Below the pieces are notes generated by a model. The model was not told where the DNA came from and ran no database searches. It saw only the letters and a list, made by a program, of their open reading frames with translations. This document shows, piece by piece, positions 12,610 to 25,300 of a DNA stretch of 64,000 bases. The translations under genes were made by a program, and so were the position numbers. The stretch comes from Calliopum simillimum (Eukaryota > Arthropoda > Insecta > Diptera > Lauxaniidae), in assembly GCA_951812925.1 (NCBI GenBank), contig OX638368.1, positions 11,301,994 through 11,365,993 on the forward strand, written 5' to 3'. Each line of letters begins with the position of its first letter. Position 1 is the first letter of the stretch.

Positions 12610-14300
12610 ATAATATATCTGTACAAAATATTTATTCTTTTAAATCGGACTTAAAAAGAAAAAAAATAGCATCACATAAAAATATCATGTAACAAAAATC
12701 CCATGAGATAGAAATATTGTGTGACTGAAATATCAAGACAAAACATTTTTATGTGATGAAGTCTTTTAAGATAAAGTACGCATAGCGAAAATAGCATAAT
12801 AAAAATATCGCATGTAAGGCATTTACATCAATTAATGTCATATGACAAAAATTTCATGATATAAGTATATCATACGATAGCATTAGTTGAGACAAAAATT
12901 AAAGAGTCATGTAAGTACTAGAAATCACATGGGATAAAAATTTCGTATGGTAGAAACATAAATGCTTGTATTTAAAAACTATTTAACTACATACGCAATA
13001 ACAAAATTTTTCATAAAATCTCGTGACAATAAGACAGTAGCAACGAAAATGTTACGTGAGGGACAAAAATTTTTTCTGACAAAAATGTCATGAGAAAAAT
13101 TTGCGTCAAAAATCTTTCAAAATTTTTATATGGTAGATGCAAAGGTTCAGATATTATCGTTTGAAACACAGAAGTAAAAAATTTTATGGGATGAAAATGT
13201 CATGGGATAGCAATATAATGATATGATAACATGAAAAACATGCCAGCATGATGTAAAAATGTCACGTGGGAAACGGAAAAGATTAAGCCATATGAAAAAA
13301 AATCTCTTGCGATATATATATCATGCGAAAAGATCTCATCTGACAAAAAATCATGAGATAAAAGTCAATTTACAATAATTCCATGCATCACAAGTGTTAT
13401 GTACAATCGACAAATAAGTCAGTTTTTATAACATGAAGAAAATTTCAAGATATAAAAGTAATACTAGGCAAAAAATGGTTATTGTAGTAATTTAAGTTAG
13501 GAGGAAATAAAAATATCGCTTGGTAGATGCTGAAGTCGACTTATGACATAAGATAAAAGTCGCATGAAAATAATATCACAGTCGTTGAGACAAAAATATT
13601 GTGTGAGGAAAAGCTCCTGAGATAAAATATTTTGTGTGGCAAAAATCTCTCAAAATTAAAGAGCAATGTACGAAGTATAAATCACATGAGATATAAATTT
13701 CATATGGCAGAAGCATAAATGCTTGTAGTGAAATTTCTAATTCAGTCGCATTAGCTGTAAAGAAATTTTATTGAAAATCTCATGACGCTATCAAAATTAC
13801 AATGAAAATATTACGTGTGCGACAAAGATTTCATTTGGCGAAAATGTCGCGAGATAAAGATGCGACAAAAACCTTCATATCGCATGAAAAAATATCACAG
13901 TCGTAGAGACAAAAATATTATGTGAGGAAAAGCTTTCGAGATAAAATATTATGAGGAAAAATATATAATATGATATCATAATATGAAAAACAAGACAAAA
14001 TGATGTTAAAATATCAAGTGAATAATATATAAGTCCCATAACAAAAATTGATTGCCATAAAAATATCATGCGACAAAGGTCTTATCTGAGATAAAAAATG
14101 CACGTGACAATGATCTGCTGCCTAGAAAATGCTGCATACAAACGATATTGAAATTAAGAATTATCATGCGAGAAACATTTCATGAGATAAAAGTGTCATT
14201 AGGCAAAAAACATATTGAATATAAAACAGGAAATAATATCATGAGATAAAGGTGTCATGTAGTAGAAACTGCATGAAATAAAAATACCAAAGTATAGAGC
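12610..14300 (+). repeat. CATG-core degenerate array, segment 1
   Basis: About 1.7 kb is built from a motif of about 20 bp, roughly ATCTCATGAGATAAAA alternating with ATATCATGCGACAAAA. Clear examples are at 13351, 14183 and 14237. Units vary, drop bases and change the core (CATGAG, CATGCG, TGTGTG), but GATAAAA or GACAAAA consistently follows on this strand. No reading frame is supported. Confidence 0.75.
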
Positions 14301-15504
14301 ATTAAGTGCTATTTTAAGTGTTTATTTAAGATAGCTATAACAGTATCAGATCTAATACTTCGTTTCCATTTTATTCCTTAATTGACCTTTGAATCACAAA
14401 TTTAAATAAACACAAACAAAAATGTGTGCTTTGCTCAACATGTTGACAAAGATTGACAACAAATATAAATTCAATAAATGTTAACCGCTTACAAAATGGT
14501 TTTACATGAAAAACAACAGCAGCAACATAAAGTGCTGTTTACTTAATTGCTGCTGTTGTTATTGTTGTTAAAATGTTTTGCAGCACCGCCTACAAACTGT
14601 TTACATATCTTTTGGCAAAAAAAAAAAAATCTTTTTATTTATTTTTCCAAAAGTTTTTTACGCAATGTTGACTGCAATGTGCAAATTTAAGCGAGAGAGA
14701 GAAAGAACTTATTGCGAAAAAAGAACCACATTAGCATAAACAGGAAGTGGGTGTAACAGAATAAAAATGCAACAAAAGTAAAAAAAGCTTGAAGTACCAA
14801 GAATTAAATGTAAAACATGGCGTACAAAAAAGTTCCCTCTCTTCATTTGAATTAAACAAAATTTAAGTAAAACAACAACTAGAACAAATTGCGTGCCAAC
14901 ATGCACTCCATTTTAAATTTAAGTTGCTATCAACATGGCAGCAGTACAATGCAGCAACGGCAACAACACGCCCGACGACAGGTGTAGCTTTTGTGAAAAT
15001 GAAGAACTTCTTTTGTTTTTGTTCAGCACGCTGTTTGTGGCCTAAAGCATAAATTGACTTATTAGCATTTCAGCAGCAGGGCGTTGCAAGAAACACCACC
15101 AGCAATCGTGTAGCAGCAGCAACAGCAGTTGGAAGTTGGTGCGGCAAATCAACCAACCAACCAAAAAGCCAGTGTGTGCTCAGAACCAACCATTGCAACA
15201 ATTGATTGCTTACATTGTTTGAATGTTGCACAGTTACACTTTTAAGGGGGAACTTGGCAGCCATAAACATTTGTTGTTACTTTGCAATGGCTTTTTACGT
15301 TTTGAATTGTTTACTCAAATTATATAGTTCATTGGTTTATGCAAAAGAGACTCATAACGAACATGGCGCTATTACCAGACTTTCTACTTCATATATTTGA
15401 TTCATTAGATAAGTTAACCTCGTCGAGCCCAATACTAGAGCTTGACAAGTTAATTGCCAATTGTTTGCTTCCATTGATCACAGTACGCATAGCGGCAATT
15501 TTTT
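14301..15504. other. CAG-rich intergenic or intronic DNA
   Basis: GCTGCTGTTGTT, AGCAGCAACA and similar islands are spread through 14510-15200. I see no gene. The segment separates two parts of the CATG array. Confidence 0.5.
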
Positions 15505-16690
15505 TTAAATTTTGGACAAAAATCGCATGCGATAAAAAACCTACAATAAAAATATCATGGTACAGAAATATTACATGATGGAATTCTCATAAAATAGAAG
15601 TATTTTGAGGCAGAAATCTTGTGTGATAAAAGTCATGCAGCTAAGAGGTCATGAGATAAAACATTTTTTCGTTGCACTTTTTTACATACTTCAGATATCT
15701 AATGAAGTCAAAAGAATAGAAGAAATTTTATGAAATTTTGATGTTCCATTGCCGCTACTAATTACAGTTTTTTCATTATTAAGGAAAATAGCATGCCACA
15801 AAAATATCTAGTAATAAAAGTTTCATAGAATTAAAATATTACGTTATGGAAATCTTATCCGGCTTAATAAATAGTCATGAGATAAAAATATTTTGCATGA
15901 CATTTTTCTTCATCAAATACCTTTAAAAATTTTTTCTCAGACATTTTATGAACTCGAGAGAAGCCTCATGAAATAAAATGTCATGCGACAAAGTGTTTGA
16001 TGTCCTATTGCCGAATATGCTCTTCTAGTAATAATTTTTCGTTTGCTACATTTTAAGCTAAAATCGCATGCGATAAAAATATTATGCAATAAAAATCTCA
16101 TGGGATAACAATATTATATTATAGAAACTTCGTAAGATAAAAGCATTCTGTGACACAAATCTTATGTAATAAAAGCCATGCTGTTAAAAAGTCATGAGAT
16201 AATACTCTTTTTTTATTTCATTTTTCTACATAAAATATCTTTAAAAATTTTATATAAACCTAATAGGGTAAAGCTGTCTTTTGACAGAAATCTCTTGAGA
16301 TAAAAAATTTAATGTGATGGAAATTTCATGAGATAACAATCTTACAGATATTAGTTGTCCATTCGTTCCAAGCGACAAAAGAATCATGTGATAAAAATGG
16401 CATATAAAGGAAATCTCACGAGATAATAATATCATATGAAATTGAGTATTAAATGCGACTTTTGTTTGTACCGAGCTTTGATGATTTTCCTATTTCGTCC
16501 AACCAGAAAATGTTTATTCTATACAAGAAGAAAGAAAATCTCATACGATAAAAAAATCACAAGGCGAAAACAAAATGAATATTGCCACTTGCAAAAATCT
16601 CTTGAAAATCATATGTCATGTGACTAAATCTTATGCGATAAATATGTCGTACGACAAAAATCGCATGCGATAAAAATTTATTTACCAGAA
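15505..16690 (+). repeat. CATG-core degenerate array, segment 2
   Basis: Same motif and orientation as 12610-14300, with perfect cores CGCATGCGATAAAA at 15528, 16064 and 16662 and TCATGAGATAAAA at 15650 and 15875. Short unrelated stretches interrupt it. Confidence 0.75.
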
Positions 16691-18690
16691 ATTTTAACAA
16701 AAATATAAAAAAAAATATAATGAAGTTGCGTTTTATTTTACAATTTGCATGAAGAATTTTTCGTCGCACACAGCAAGTTTGATACGAACTATAATTTCGG
16801 GCCAAAACGATAATTTGTTTTTTTTTTCCGAAAGCCCACTTTTGAGTTTATAAGTTACATCAAAGACCACAATAATAAACTTTCGCCTTCAAGTAGTCTG
16901 AAATAACGCACTACACATAAATTTCGCAAATTAATGTAGCGAAAAAAGTCGTAAAATACAACAAAATGAGGCATTTCTTTGCTGCTGCAGTACTGTTGCC
17001 AATTGCATGCCGCCTGGACCTAAGGCAATTAAAAGTGCATTTTTATTACCAACTCTATTAAATTGAAAGAAAATAAGTTAAATAATTATCTTATTTTTGC
17101 AAATTAAAAGCAGATTGTTTTTTTTCTGTTTTCACGACAAACGCAGTGAAGCGTTATGTTGCAGCACTATGTTGCTGGTAATGTTGCAGTGCGCGCGCAG
17201 TAAGAAGCCACAACAATACGAAACGTTTAACTTGATTTATTTTGTGCATGTGAAGCGACCGCGTTGTTTTTGTACTGCTGTTGCTGCTGACTAATTAATT
17301 AATTTAAAACATTTTAAGTACTTGAATTATTGCCAGTTGATGGCGCTGACATGCGATTTTTTGCGTACAAAAACAATGGCGTCGTTTTTCTTGGTTTTTT
17401 TTTTTTGCATTTTCTATTATGCGACTTTTGTTGTCAAGGTTTTTTCTATGTTGTATTTAATTGTGTTTTCTTCTATCTCATGTCAGTGGGAGTGACAAGT
17501 GATGGTTGCTGACTGTCAAGCAAGTTGAAGACTTTGAAAAATTGCAGTCAATTTACTCACAAGATATTTTCGCTTAGAAACAAAACCATAAAGAAAATAT
17601 CAAATACTTATATGTATTTTTTTAAATTAACCCTCAAATTTCACTTCCTTTCTTATAATGCTGCCAATTTTATTCCAACAGTTGTTCTCAATTAAGTCAT
17701 TAAGACATCATCCTTTCAGTATTAAATTTGCCATAAAATGTCAGCTGAAAAATATGTCAAATATGGTAAAGTTTGTTTTGACAGTTTGCATTACATTTAT
17801 TCTCACAACTCTACCAATTCTTTGTGTAGCAGCAGCCTTTGAAGTTGCAAGCAGCAACTTTGCAGTAGCAAGGAAAAAACCTCAATTTAATTGAAAACTG
17901 CAGCGCAGCTCAGAAGCAAAAAAAAGGAAATCAACGCATAGCTGTCTTTTTGGTAGACATTTGTAATGAGTTGACATTTTGGCTGTTGCCTTTGCTGCAC
18001 CACATGTTTCATCATCATCAGCATTACCAACATTGGCTGCAGAACGCGTATTAGCATAGTGCTACTGCTGCTCCACTAAAATGCAAATCTGTGCGCATTT
18101 GCAATCAACGGCTTCACTTTGAAATTTTTGCCAGACTTCCGCCATAATTAATGTGATTTTCGACATCATAATTAAGCGCGGTAGAATTAAAATGCCAGAG
18201 GCTTAAGAAGTGGAAGGGCTTCTCATTCAACGAGAAAGAGAGAGAGCAATTTGATTTTTCACATGTCAGCCGTTTTTTTGTGGCGCATAATTAGTTGTGT
18301 CAGCCATGACAGGCATTTCAAAATATTTTTTTTACTTTGCTGTTTGGGGCACTTAACTGCAAATCTTTCGTAGCGGTTTAGTGCTTTTGTTCTTTTCAGC
18401 ATCTTGCAACAAAAATAGCTATTTAATGAATTTATTGCACCTCTTTTATTGTCGAAGAAGCATCATTCTTTTGATAAAGTTTTATCGTAGTAGATATGTC
18501 TTAGTTAAAAAAAAGTGTTCGTATTTCTTTATTAAACTAAAACACATTCAGAACAATTCTAGTTTTTTGAATCATAAGAAAAAGCCAGTAATCGTACAAC
18601 AAAAATTACTGTGGAATGTGTTTTAACCCTGGTTTTTTGTCTTAATTGCTATATTTCATGTAACTTGAATGAACAAAATTGATCTGAAGA
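16691..18690. other. Intergenic or intronic DNA, no gene seen
   Basis: CTG/GCA-rich islands (16980, 17270, 17825, 18060), T-runs and a GAGA patch at 18230-18250. Small frames such as 17658-17894 start plausibly but show no family, splice context or codon bias. Confidence 0.5.
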
Positions 18691-18699
18691 TGTTTATGT

Positions 18700-19030
18700 G
18701 ATGATATACCAAGATATAATGGGTTAAAATGTTCTAAAAAATTGTTCTTTGCGTGATTTCATAATGATCTTGATCTAAAAAAATTTATCTTAAATGAAGA
18801 ATATTCTAAAATACGTCTGTTTCTAAAAACAATATATGGTTAATTTTAAGTTCCAATTATTATTTTTTTGAAATAACTTGATTTAATACAAAAAATTAAT
18901 ATATCACACGACTTATTCTGAGCATTTTTGAGGTCGTAATAAAATAAACACAGCATCAAGCCGAGATTTTGCATGAACTGACATTGCCTGACTTCTAAAT
19001 AACCTACAAAACATTTTAAAAAATTTCAGC
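18700..19030. repeat. Dispersed repeat C, copy 1
   Basis: ATATAATGGGTTAAAATGTT near 18714 and the CGACTTATTCTGAGCATTTT stretch near 18908 are matched, in order, at 28811-29040. The second part is also matched at 20370-20480 (CTCATTCCAAGCATTT). It leads into the RNase H remnant at 19040, so it may be part of the same non-LTR family. Confidence 0.55.
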
Positions 19031-19039
19031 TCACATTTT

Positions 19040-19930
19040 TGACATTCACTTTCAGATTTTTGGGTTTTATTGAAGAATTTCGGAAAATTCCACGCTGAGT
19101 GGAAGAGGAATTTCATAAGCATAGAACAGGGTTCACAGTTATGGTTTACTGATGGGTCCAATTTGAAAAATGGCAGCGCAGGAGTCGGAACTGTACGACC
19201 AAGGTTCCAAAAACCAGTTGCAATTAGAAAAACAGCATCTTATCTTCAGACGTATGTCGAATTTTTAGAGTTGTGCGGCAGAGAATAACTACATAACAGC
19301 ACTTCCGGCATTTATTCGAACAATAAAGTGACTCTAAAATCTTTAATGCCTTTTTCAGTACTCTCAAAGCTTGTCAGGGAGTGTTTTGAACTTCTCCAAC
19401 GCTTTTTCCGTAAGTATGATATGTTTATAATTTAAATACTAAGACACAAGGGACATGAAGGCATATTGCTTAGCCCAGAGAGGTGCACTTAGTGGCCCAA
19501 AAATCAACTTCGGAGTGTAAAACAGTTTTAAAAATATCTTTATTTGGGAATGGGAACACAACAGCCTTCTCAATTACTGAGGAGAGCAGACAAAAAGGCT
19601 GATCAGTCTAGAATGTGTCAAGAAGGAAGCTGTTTTAATCCTCAGCAGAAAAGATATAAAAACCTACACTAAATTAATATTAGATCACTGTAGACTTAAC
19701 AACCACCTAAAAGAGATGAATTTGATAAACGATGACACATGAAGACACTGGCAAGTGAAATTGAAAACAACATACCATGGGTTTTGTACCGGTCGTGCTG
19801 TGCTTAGACACAGAGTTAAGTACCTAAGTGCCGAGAATTTAGATCCGAATGAGCTAGATCTTATTAATCCCACAGCAGTGACGTGATTTTAAGAGTGTCT
19901 GGAACTATTCTGTAAGGCAAAGAGTCTGTA
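19040..19930 (+). pseudogene. Non-LTR retrotransposon RNase H and C-terminal remnant
   Basis: After FGKFHAEWKRNF comes LWFTDGSNLKNGSAGVG, the first strand of a retrotransposon RNase H with its catalytic Asp in TDGS. Next, through stops and frameshifts, come a degraded SNNKVTLKSL and HKGHEG (normally the D-x-KA and VPGHxGxxGNE blocks). Then follow HCRLNNHLKEMNLINDD and VKYLSAENLDPNELDLINP. That order is typical of the pol C-terminus of insect non-LTR elements with an RNase H domain (I, Loa, R1 and related groups). The cysteines of the terminal zinc-binding motif are mostly lost. It is inactive and 5' truncated. Confidence 0.75.
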
Positions 19931-20299
19931 GAAATTATCTGTTTAGGTCGCAATGTAATTAACAGCCTTTAAAATAATATGAATAAATTTACGTAATTGT
20001 ATTTATATTACAATTATAATTGCGGTATTTAGTTAGTTCTCAATTTGCCGATATTTTCGTGTTAAAAAAACGTCTCTGGGATGACTACAGTGATTTTTTT
20101 TGAGGAACAGGGACATAGCCAAACATAAAACCAGTCTGGCTAGATCGATGGTCAGTATTTCTGGGCGAAATGTGTATGGTGTCTGGAAGTGAAAGTGTTT
20201 GAACAACAAATATATAAGACTGCTGTTGGAAATTTTACGATTACACCAAAATCGAAAGAACATCATGAAATCATGAAATGAACAATTTCTCGAGTTTTT

Positions 20300-20480
20300 T
20301 TATTCCTGTAACTTTTGCTTATGAGTCTTTTTGACCCCATTTTTCAGAAAAATTTGGTTAATTTATATCGCGCGTCTCATTCCAAGCATTTCTGAGATCA
20401 AGGCAAGATTTTGCATAAAAGGGCGCTGAGGTACCTATAAATGAACTTCAAAAACTTTAAATAAATTTTTAGCACACTTT
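20300..20480. repeat. Dispersed repeat C, copy 3 (partial)
   Basis: CTCATTCCAAGCATTTCTGA, then GGCAAGATTTTGCAT, match the middle part of 18905-19000 and 28990-29040. Confidence 0.5.
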
Positions 20481-20620
20481 CTTGTAGCCCCATTCAGATT
20501 TTGTGGAATTTCAAAAAACAATTGAACGGTCTTATAAACATGTGTATATCGAAAAAATATCGTTTGACATTCATAGCAATACAAGATTGCAATATTGAAA
20601 ATCCTGCATTGAATATTGTA

Positions 20621-21476
20621 GAGTAATTTAGGGTAATGTGGACTATGCGGGTAATGTGGTGCACCCTTTTATTTCGCATATTAAAGGCTGTACAATAATT
20701 CTGGTTATTTGTGCACATTAAAACGCGAAAAACATATTTTCTACGCTCTTCGGCTTTTCTATTGTGCTAATTATTCGTGTGCAATTTCATAGCATATGCT
20801 GTAAGGTCAAGTTGACTTATTTGTAGTACTCTGTGAATAACTAAATAACTTCCTCAGAACTCTGTTTTCTAAAATTCAAATAACTCTAATGCAATTGTGG
20901 AACTATTATTCAACGAAAAAATGCATAAACAAGTCTGATTTTACATTTCTTTTATATAATCGATGATTATTTTTAAAAAAGGGATGTATTCGGCTAATGT
21001 GGCCTACCCCTTATTAATATCGTATATCAACTTTGATTACTTTTACACCTTAAAAAGCTGATTGCATGTATGGAACACCCAAGTTTGAGTAATGTGGAGT
21101 ACTGTTTTACGTATGATTCGATAGCCCTTATTACTTATTCACCTGTTAGTATAAATTTGGTTTATCTTACTAAAAATATTCTAAAAACATACAACCAGAC
21201 TTTTAGTCAATAAAAATTGCGAATAACGGTACTACTTTAGGAAATGGACGGGATGATCCACATTACCCGACACTTTTCTTTTTCAGCTATTTTTAGGTAC
21301 TTTCAACTTAACTGGTCTCACGCTTGAAAATGTTAATATTTAAGTATATAAATTATCAAATAGTAAAAAAAATGGAATAACTAATACAAATAAATTGACC
21401 AAGCTAACCTACTACCATTATTTTGGTAGAAATTTGCAAAAAAAGAAAAAGGTAACCACGTTACCCTAAGTTACTC
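20621..21476. mobile_element. TA-flanked, motif-rich MITE (856 bp)
   Basis: Ends are GAGTAATTTAGGGTAATGTG and, inverted, GAGTAACTTAGGGTAACGTG, with TA at 20619-20620 and 21477-21478. AATGTGG or its inverse recurs near both ends (20633, 20649, 20996, 21092, 21258, 21456), like transposase-binding iterons. No transposase is present. Architecture parallels the elements at 34682 and 57680. Confidence 0.8.
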
Positions 21477-21478
21477 TA

Positions 21479-22759
21479 TTGTATTACCATCATATTCAAA
21501 AACACCCTTAATAATTAAACATTTTTTTCTTTCCCTTCATTTCCTTATTGATATATTTTTCAAAAATAAAGTGTCTACACTTAGTTTTAACAAACATCAA
21601 TCATCGCTAATGATTCGTGTTGACTTTTGGCGAGGCTTCTATTTAGGTGGCCTTACAAAAAAGGGAGACACATCTATAGCATGAGAAAGATTATTCATAG
21701 CTATTTCTATTGAAAGTGGGCACATTTTTCAATTCAAAACAAAAACAAACAAAGAAACAAATTAAATAAAAATTTTGAAAAAACCGCAAAATGCTTTCCC
21801 TTAAAACCAAAAACTTGCTGACATATGGTATGAGTAAAATAAATATTTTCTTTATCAATATTTTAAAATTTAGAGAAAATTTGTTGACTGAATTCTGTTG
21901 AAGAAAATTAATTGCAGCACTTAGTCTGCAATTCTTTCGAAATATTTAGAAAGAAGACATTTAAACTGAAAATTGCAAAATATTAATTATAAATACAATA
22001 AATAAATTGTTCCATGTCATAATGAAGTGTCAAGAATTTCCAGGTCAACTAAAAAAATATTTCATTTGCTGTAAATGCTACTTTAGAGTATGTTTTTACA
22101 ATGTAAACAAGTATTTGCTGAACTTAAATGTTAAATTTTTGTAAAATAGTAAATCCACGAAAACAATAGTAGTAGAAATCATACATAAGTAGTACAGCTG
22201 CTGTTACTGTTGCTGCTGCATACAATTTGCATAACTCTATTTGGGATGACTGCTTGAAGAAAATCATTTGAATACCAAATTTACGGTGTTTTTGACTCTG
22301 ACTCAGGGTTGAAGCAAGTCATTGATGCTAAAGATTTAGTTGTTATTTTAGAAAATGCTACAAAAATAAAGAGATTTTTGGTAACAGAGAAGTAAATACT
22401 TTGAGATTTGAAGGAATTACTCTTTTAAATGTTACACACTAGAAGAAATACTAATTTGAGAAATAAGTAATTGATATTGTTTTAAGTATTAGTGATATGT
22501 TGATAGGACTATTTTTCATAATATTTTTTCTGCATGAAAAGAATTGTTGAATCAGTTTAGATTACGAGCAGAAATTTCGGCACGTTGAAGCAAAATTCAG
22601 GGTCTAGCCAAAGCTAAAGCAAATTATAATTATATATATATATATATTTTTGTTTTTTTTTTTTGAAAAATCATACTTTAATTTTTAGAAAAAAAAAAAA
22701 AAAAAAAAACAAAAGGAAATCTAAATAATTTTAGCAAAGAACATTTCTATCGAATGAGG
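21479..22759. other. No gene seen; low-complexity patches
   Basis: AT-rich DNA with a (TA)n run near 22632, a T-run near 22656 and an A-run of about 22 near 22688. No credible reading frame. Confidence 0.5.
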
Positions 22760-23030
22760 TTTTTGTCACATGACACATTTATTTCATGATATTTTTGTCG
22801 CGCGACAATTTTTGTGATGTTTTGGTCACTTGATTGTATAACGCATGAAATTTCTTTTGATGTACAGAACTAACAACCTTTGTTTGGATGTAGTAGGAAA
22901 AACAATTGAAGTTCGGATAACACAAAAGTCATAAATTCAAATGATATTTTTATTTCACGAGATTTCTTTCATATGAGATTTTTTTCACGTAATATTTTTG
23001 TCGTTTGAAATTTTACATATTTATCACCCC
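22760..23030 (-). repeat. CATG-core array, opposite orientation
   Basis: ATTTCATGATATTTTTGTCG, TTTTGGTCACTTGAT and TTTTTATTTCACGAGATTTC read as the reverse complement of the motif at 12610-16690 (TTTTGTC or TTTTATC before the CATG core). Short, diverged segment. Confidence 0.6.
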
Positions 23031-23239
23031 TTATCCAAGATATGGAAAAAAGTTTGTATCAATAGAATTGAGAAAAATACCTTACCGAATTAATTCTTCA
23101 TCATGAGCAATATTCTTATCAAACGCTACAAGTTTTCCAACTAACATCCACGAAACCTTTGACGATTAGTCATAAAAATCGATTGAGGAAGCAAACTTCA
23201 GAAGAAGATTACCTTGAATGATCATCATACAGATCTTCT

Positions 23240-24015
23240 ACACACATCAGCGCACAAAGAAGTATTTTTTAAAGGATATTGATGGTAGATATCTCATTCT
23301 TTTCAGAATTTTAGGCTTACACAGTGCGACACATGAAAAGTGAACTAAAATCCGTTATAAGGCGTCGAAGTACTCGCAGAAACAAGTAATTCTGCCAGAG
23401 CGTTTTGAAAAGTTGACTCATATAAGGATTTTATGGTCATTTTAGCGATTTTAAGGCACTAGATGAATTTTTTTCGGTTATGTTTGATGGCATTTTTTTC
23501 TTTTCTATACAATAGCTACAACATTGCTGAAGTCATCAAAACAATATCTCGACTCGTTACCGAGATATAGCCATATAAAAAAATCAAAAAATCGCTCAAA
23601 ATCCAATTTGAGGCAAAAAGTTGCAATTTTCAGCATTATAATTATAATTATCCAGCTGAAAATTGCAACTTTGAGCGATTTTGAGGTTTTTTAAGCGATT
23701 TTTCGATTTTTTCATATGGCTATATCTCGGTAACGAGCCGAGTTATTGTTTTGATGACTTCAGCAATGTTGTAGCTATTGTATAGAAGAAAAAAAATGCC
23801 GAACAAACTTAACCGAAAAAAATTCATCTAGTGCCTTAAAATCGCAAAAATGACCATAAAATCCTTATATGAGTCAACTGTGCAAAACGCTCTGGCAGAA
23901 TTACTTGTTTCGGCGAGTACTTTGACGCCTTATAACCGATTTTAGTTCACCGTCAATGAGTTGAAAAATATTGCGATGTGTAATTCGAAAGAATTTTTAA
24001 AATCCCTTAAAAGAA
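23240..24015. repeat. Partial copy of the 35.2-kb foldback family, interrupted
   Basis: The stretch 23270-23325 (GGATATTGATGG..TATCTCATTCT..CAGAATTTTAGGCTTA) and then 23975-24010 (CGAAAGAATTTTTAAAATCC) match consecutive parts of the arm at 35228-35315. Between them sits the hairpin 23340-23951, so the hairpin jumped into this sequence. Confidence 0.6.
23340..23951. mobile_element. Foldback element (612 bp)
   Basis: The arms 23340-23635 and 23655-23951 are reverse complements with few mismatches; the outer ends are GTGAACTAAAATCCGTTATA and the inverse at 23951. The small loop contains ATTATAATTATAATTA. No coding capacity. A transcript would fold into a stem of nearly 300 bp. Confidence 0.85.
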
Positions 24016-24049
24016 ACTGCTAAAAAAATTTTGTAATGAAACATCAGCG

Positions 24050-24490
24050 TTAGGAAATAATGTCCAATGAAATAACGCCCAAAAAAAAAAAAAAAATTAA
24101 AAACCGCCAAAAGGATATGAAATAACACCCAAAAACAAAAATGAAATAACGCTTAAATGTTTTCATATAAATTTTGTCCATAATTATTTTTGAAATAACG
24201 CCTAAAATTTGGGCTTTATTTCGTTTCTTTTGAGCGTTATTTCGTTTAATATAAAAAAAGGAAATAAAAATTTTGGGAGTTATTTCCAAAATGATTATCG
24301 CCCAAATTTATATGAAAATAATTTGGGCGTAATTTAATTTTTGTCTCATATTTCATATTTTTTGGGCATTATTTCGTTTTGATTTTGCGCGTTATTACGT
24401 CGTCTTATTTTTTGGGCTTGATTTTCTTTTTTTTGGGAGTAATTTAATTTTTTGAGAATAAATTGAAATAATAGCCAAAAAAAAACTATT
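24050..24490. repeat. GAAATAACGCCCAAAA array with strand switch
   Basis: The motif GAAATAACGCCCAAAA and variants occur at 24067, 24117, 24144 and 24191 on the plus strand; from about 24210 onward the reverse form TTTTGGGCGTTATTTC and variants dominates (24210, 24230, 24270, 24325, 24360). Unit spacing is irregular, about 25-50 bp. Confidence 0.7.
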
Positions 24491-24492
24491 AA

Positions 24493-25300
24493 TGGTGTAA
24501 CATTTGGCCTGGCTAAACATTAAATAACCTACACTGCAGTATTTTGGAAATTTTGCTTACATGGGAGGTGCCAGGCTCTTTTGTCCGAGTTCACCCAGTT
24601 TTTGCTCAGAGCGTGGATTTATAGTTCTTAGTGTCTTAGTGAAATTCGGTTGGATTATCTCAAAAAACGTTTTAATATAGCGTTTTGAAGCTTTTGCTTA
24701 TAAGGGAGGTGCCACGTCCTCTTGTCCGATTTCACCCAGTTCTTGTTGAGAGCTTGCATTTATAGTTTTTAGTGTCTGAGTAAAATTTATTTTAATTATC
24801 TCAAAAAACGCTTTTAGTATAGCGTTTTAAAGCTTTTGCTTATATAAAAGGTGCCACGCCCTCTTGTTCAAATACGGCCAGTTTTTGTTCAGAGTTTTTG
24901 CTAATAATTCGTGGTATTTAGGTGTATTTTGGTTGAATTTTTGTGAAAAATACTCCTAAAGTTGCATTTTAAATATATTTTTTGTATGAGCGGTAAGCGT
25001 GTCCGTTGACCGATTTGGCTCATTTTCAATCCCACGAGCTAACTTTTACGACAAAGCCAACGCACCAAATTTCATTGAGTTATCATCGTTAGTTTTCCCG
25101 TAAAAAATTTTTCCACGCACAGTCAGCCACCCAGCCAGCCAACCAGTCAGACAGACGGACATGGCTATATCGACTCGGGAAGTAACGCTGATCAAGAATA
25201 TATATACTTTTCTATATCTGCCACGCCTTCTTCTCTGCATTACAAATGGAAGGTCAAAGTGAATAGGTGTACCATGGATTCAGGGTATAAAAATGAAATA
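24493..25300 (+). repeat. 140-bp-unit repeat element, copy A (three units)
   Basis: It begins GGTGTAACATTTGGCCTGG, has three tandem units each with GGGAGGTGCCACGCCCTCTT-like and CTCAAAAAACG..TATAGCGTTTT phrases, then a unique tail with CAGACAGACGGACATGGCTA, ATCAAGAATATATATAC and a final GGGTATAAAA. Copy B lies at 30255-31203 with four units. The tail phrase is familiar from noncoding repeats of higher flies. No protein is coded. Confidence 0.75.

Noticed and set aside
12610..16690. CRISPR-like array
   Set aside because: Units lack unique spacers of constant size and the DNA is eukaryotic; it is a degenerate minisatellite-like array.
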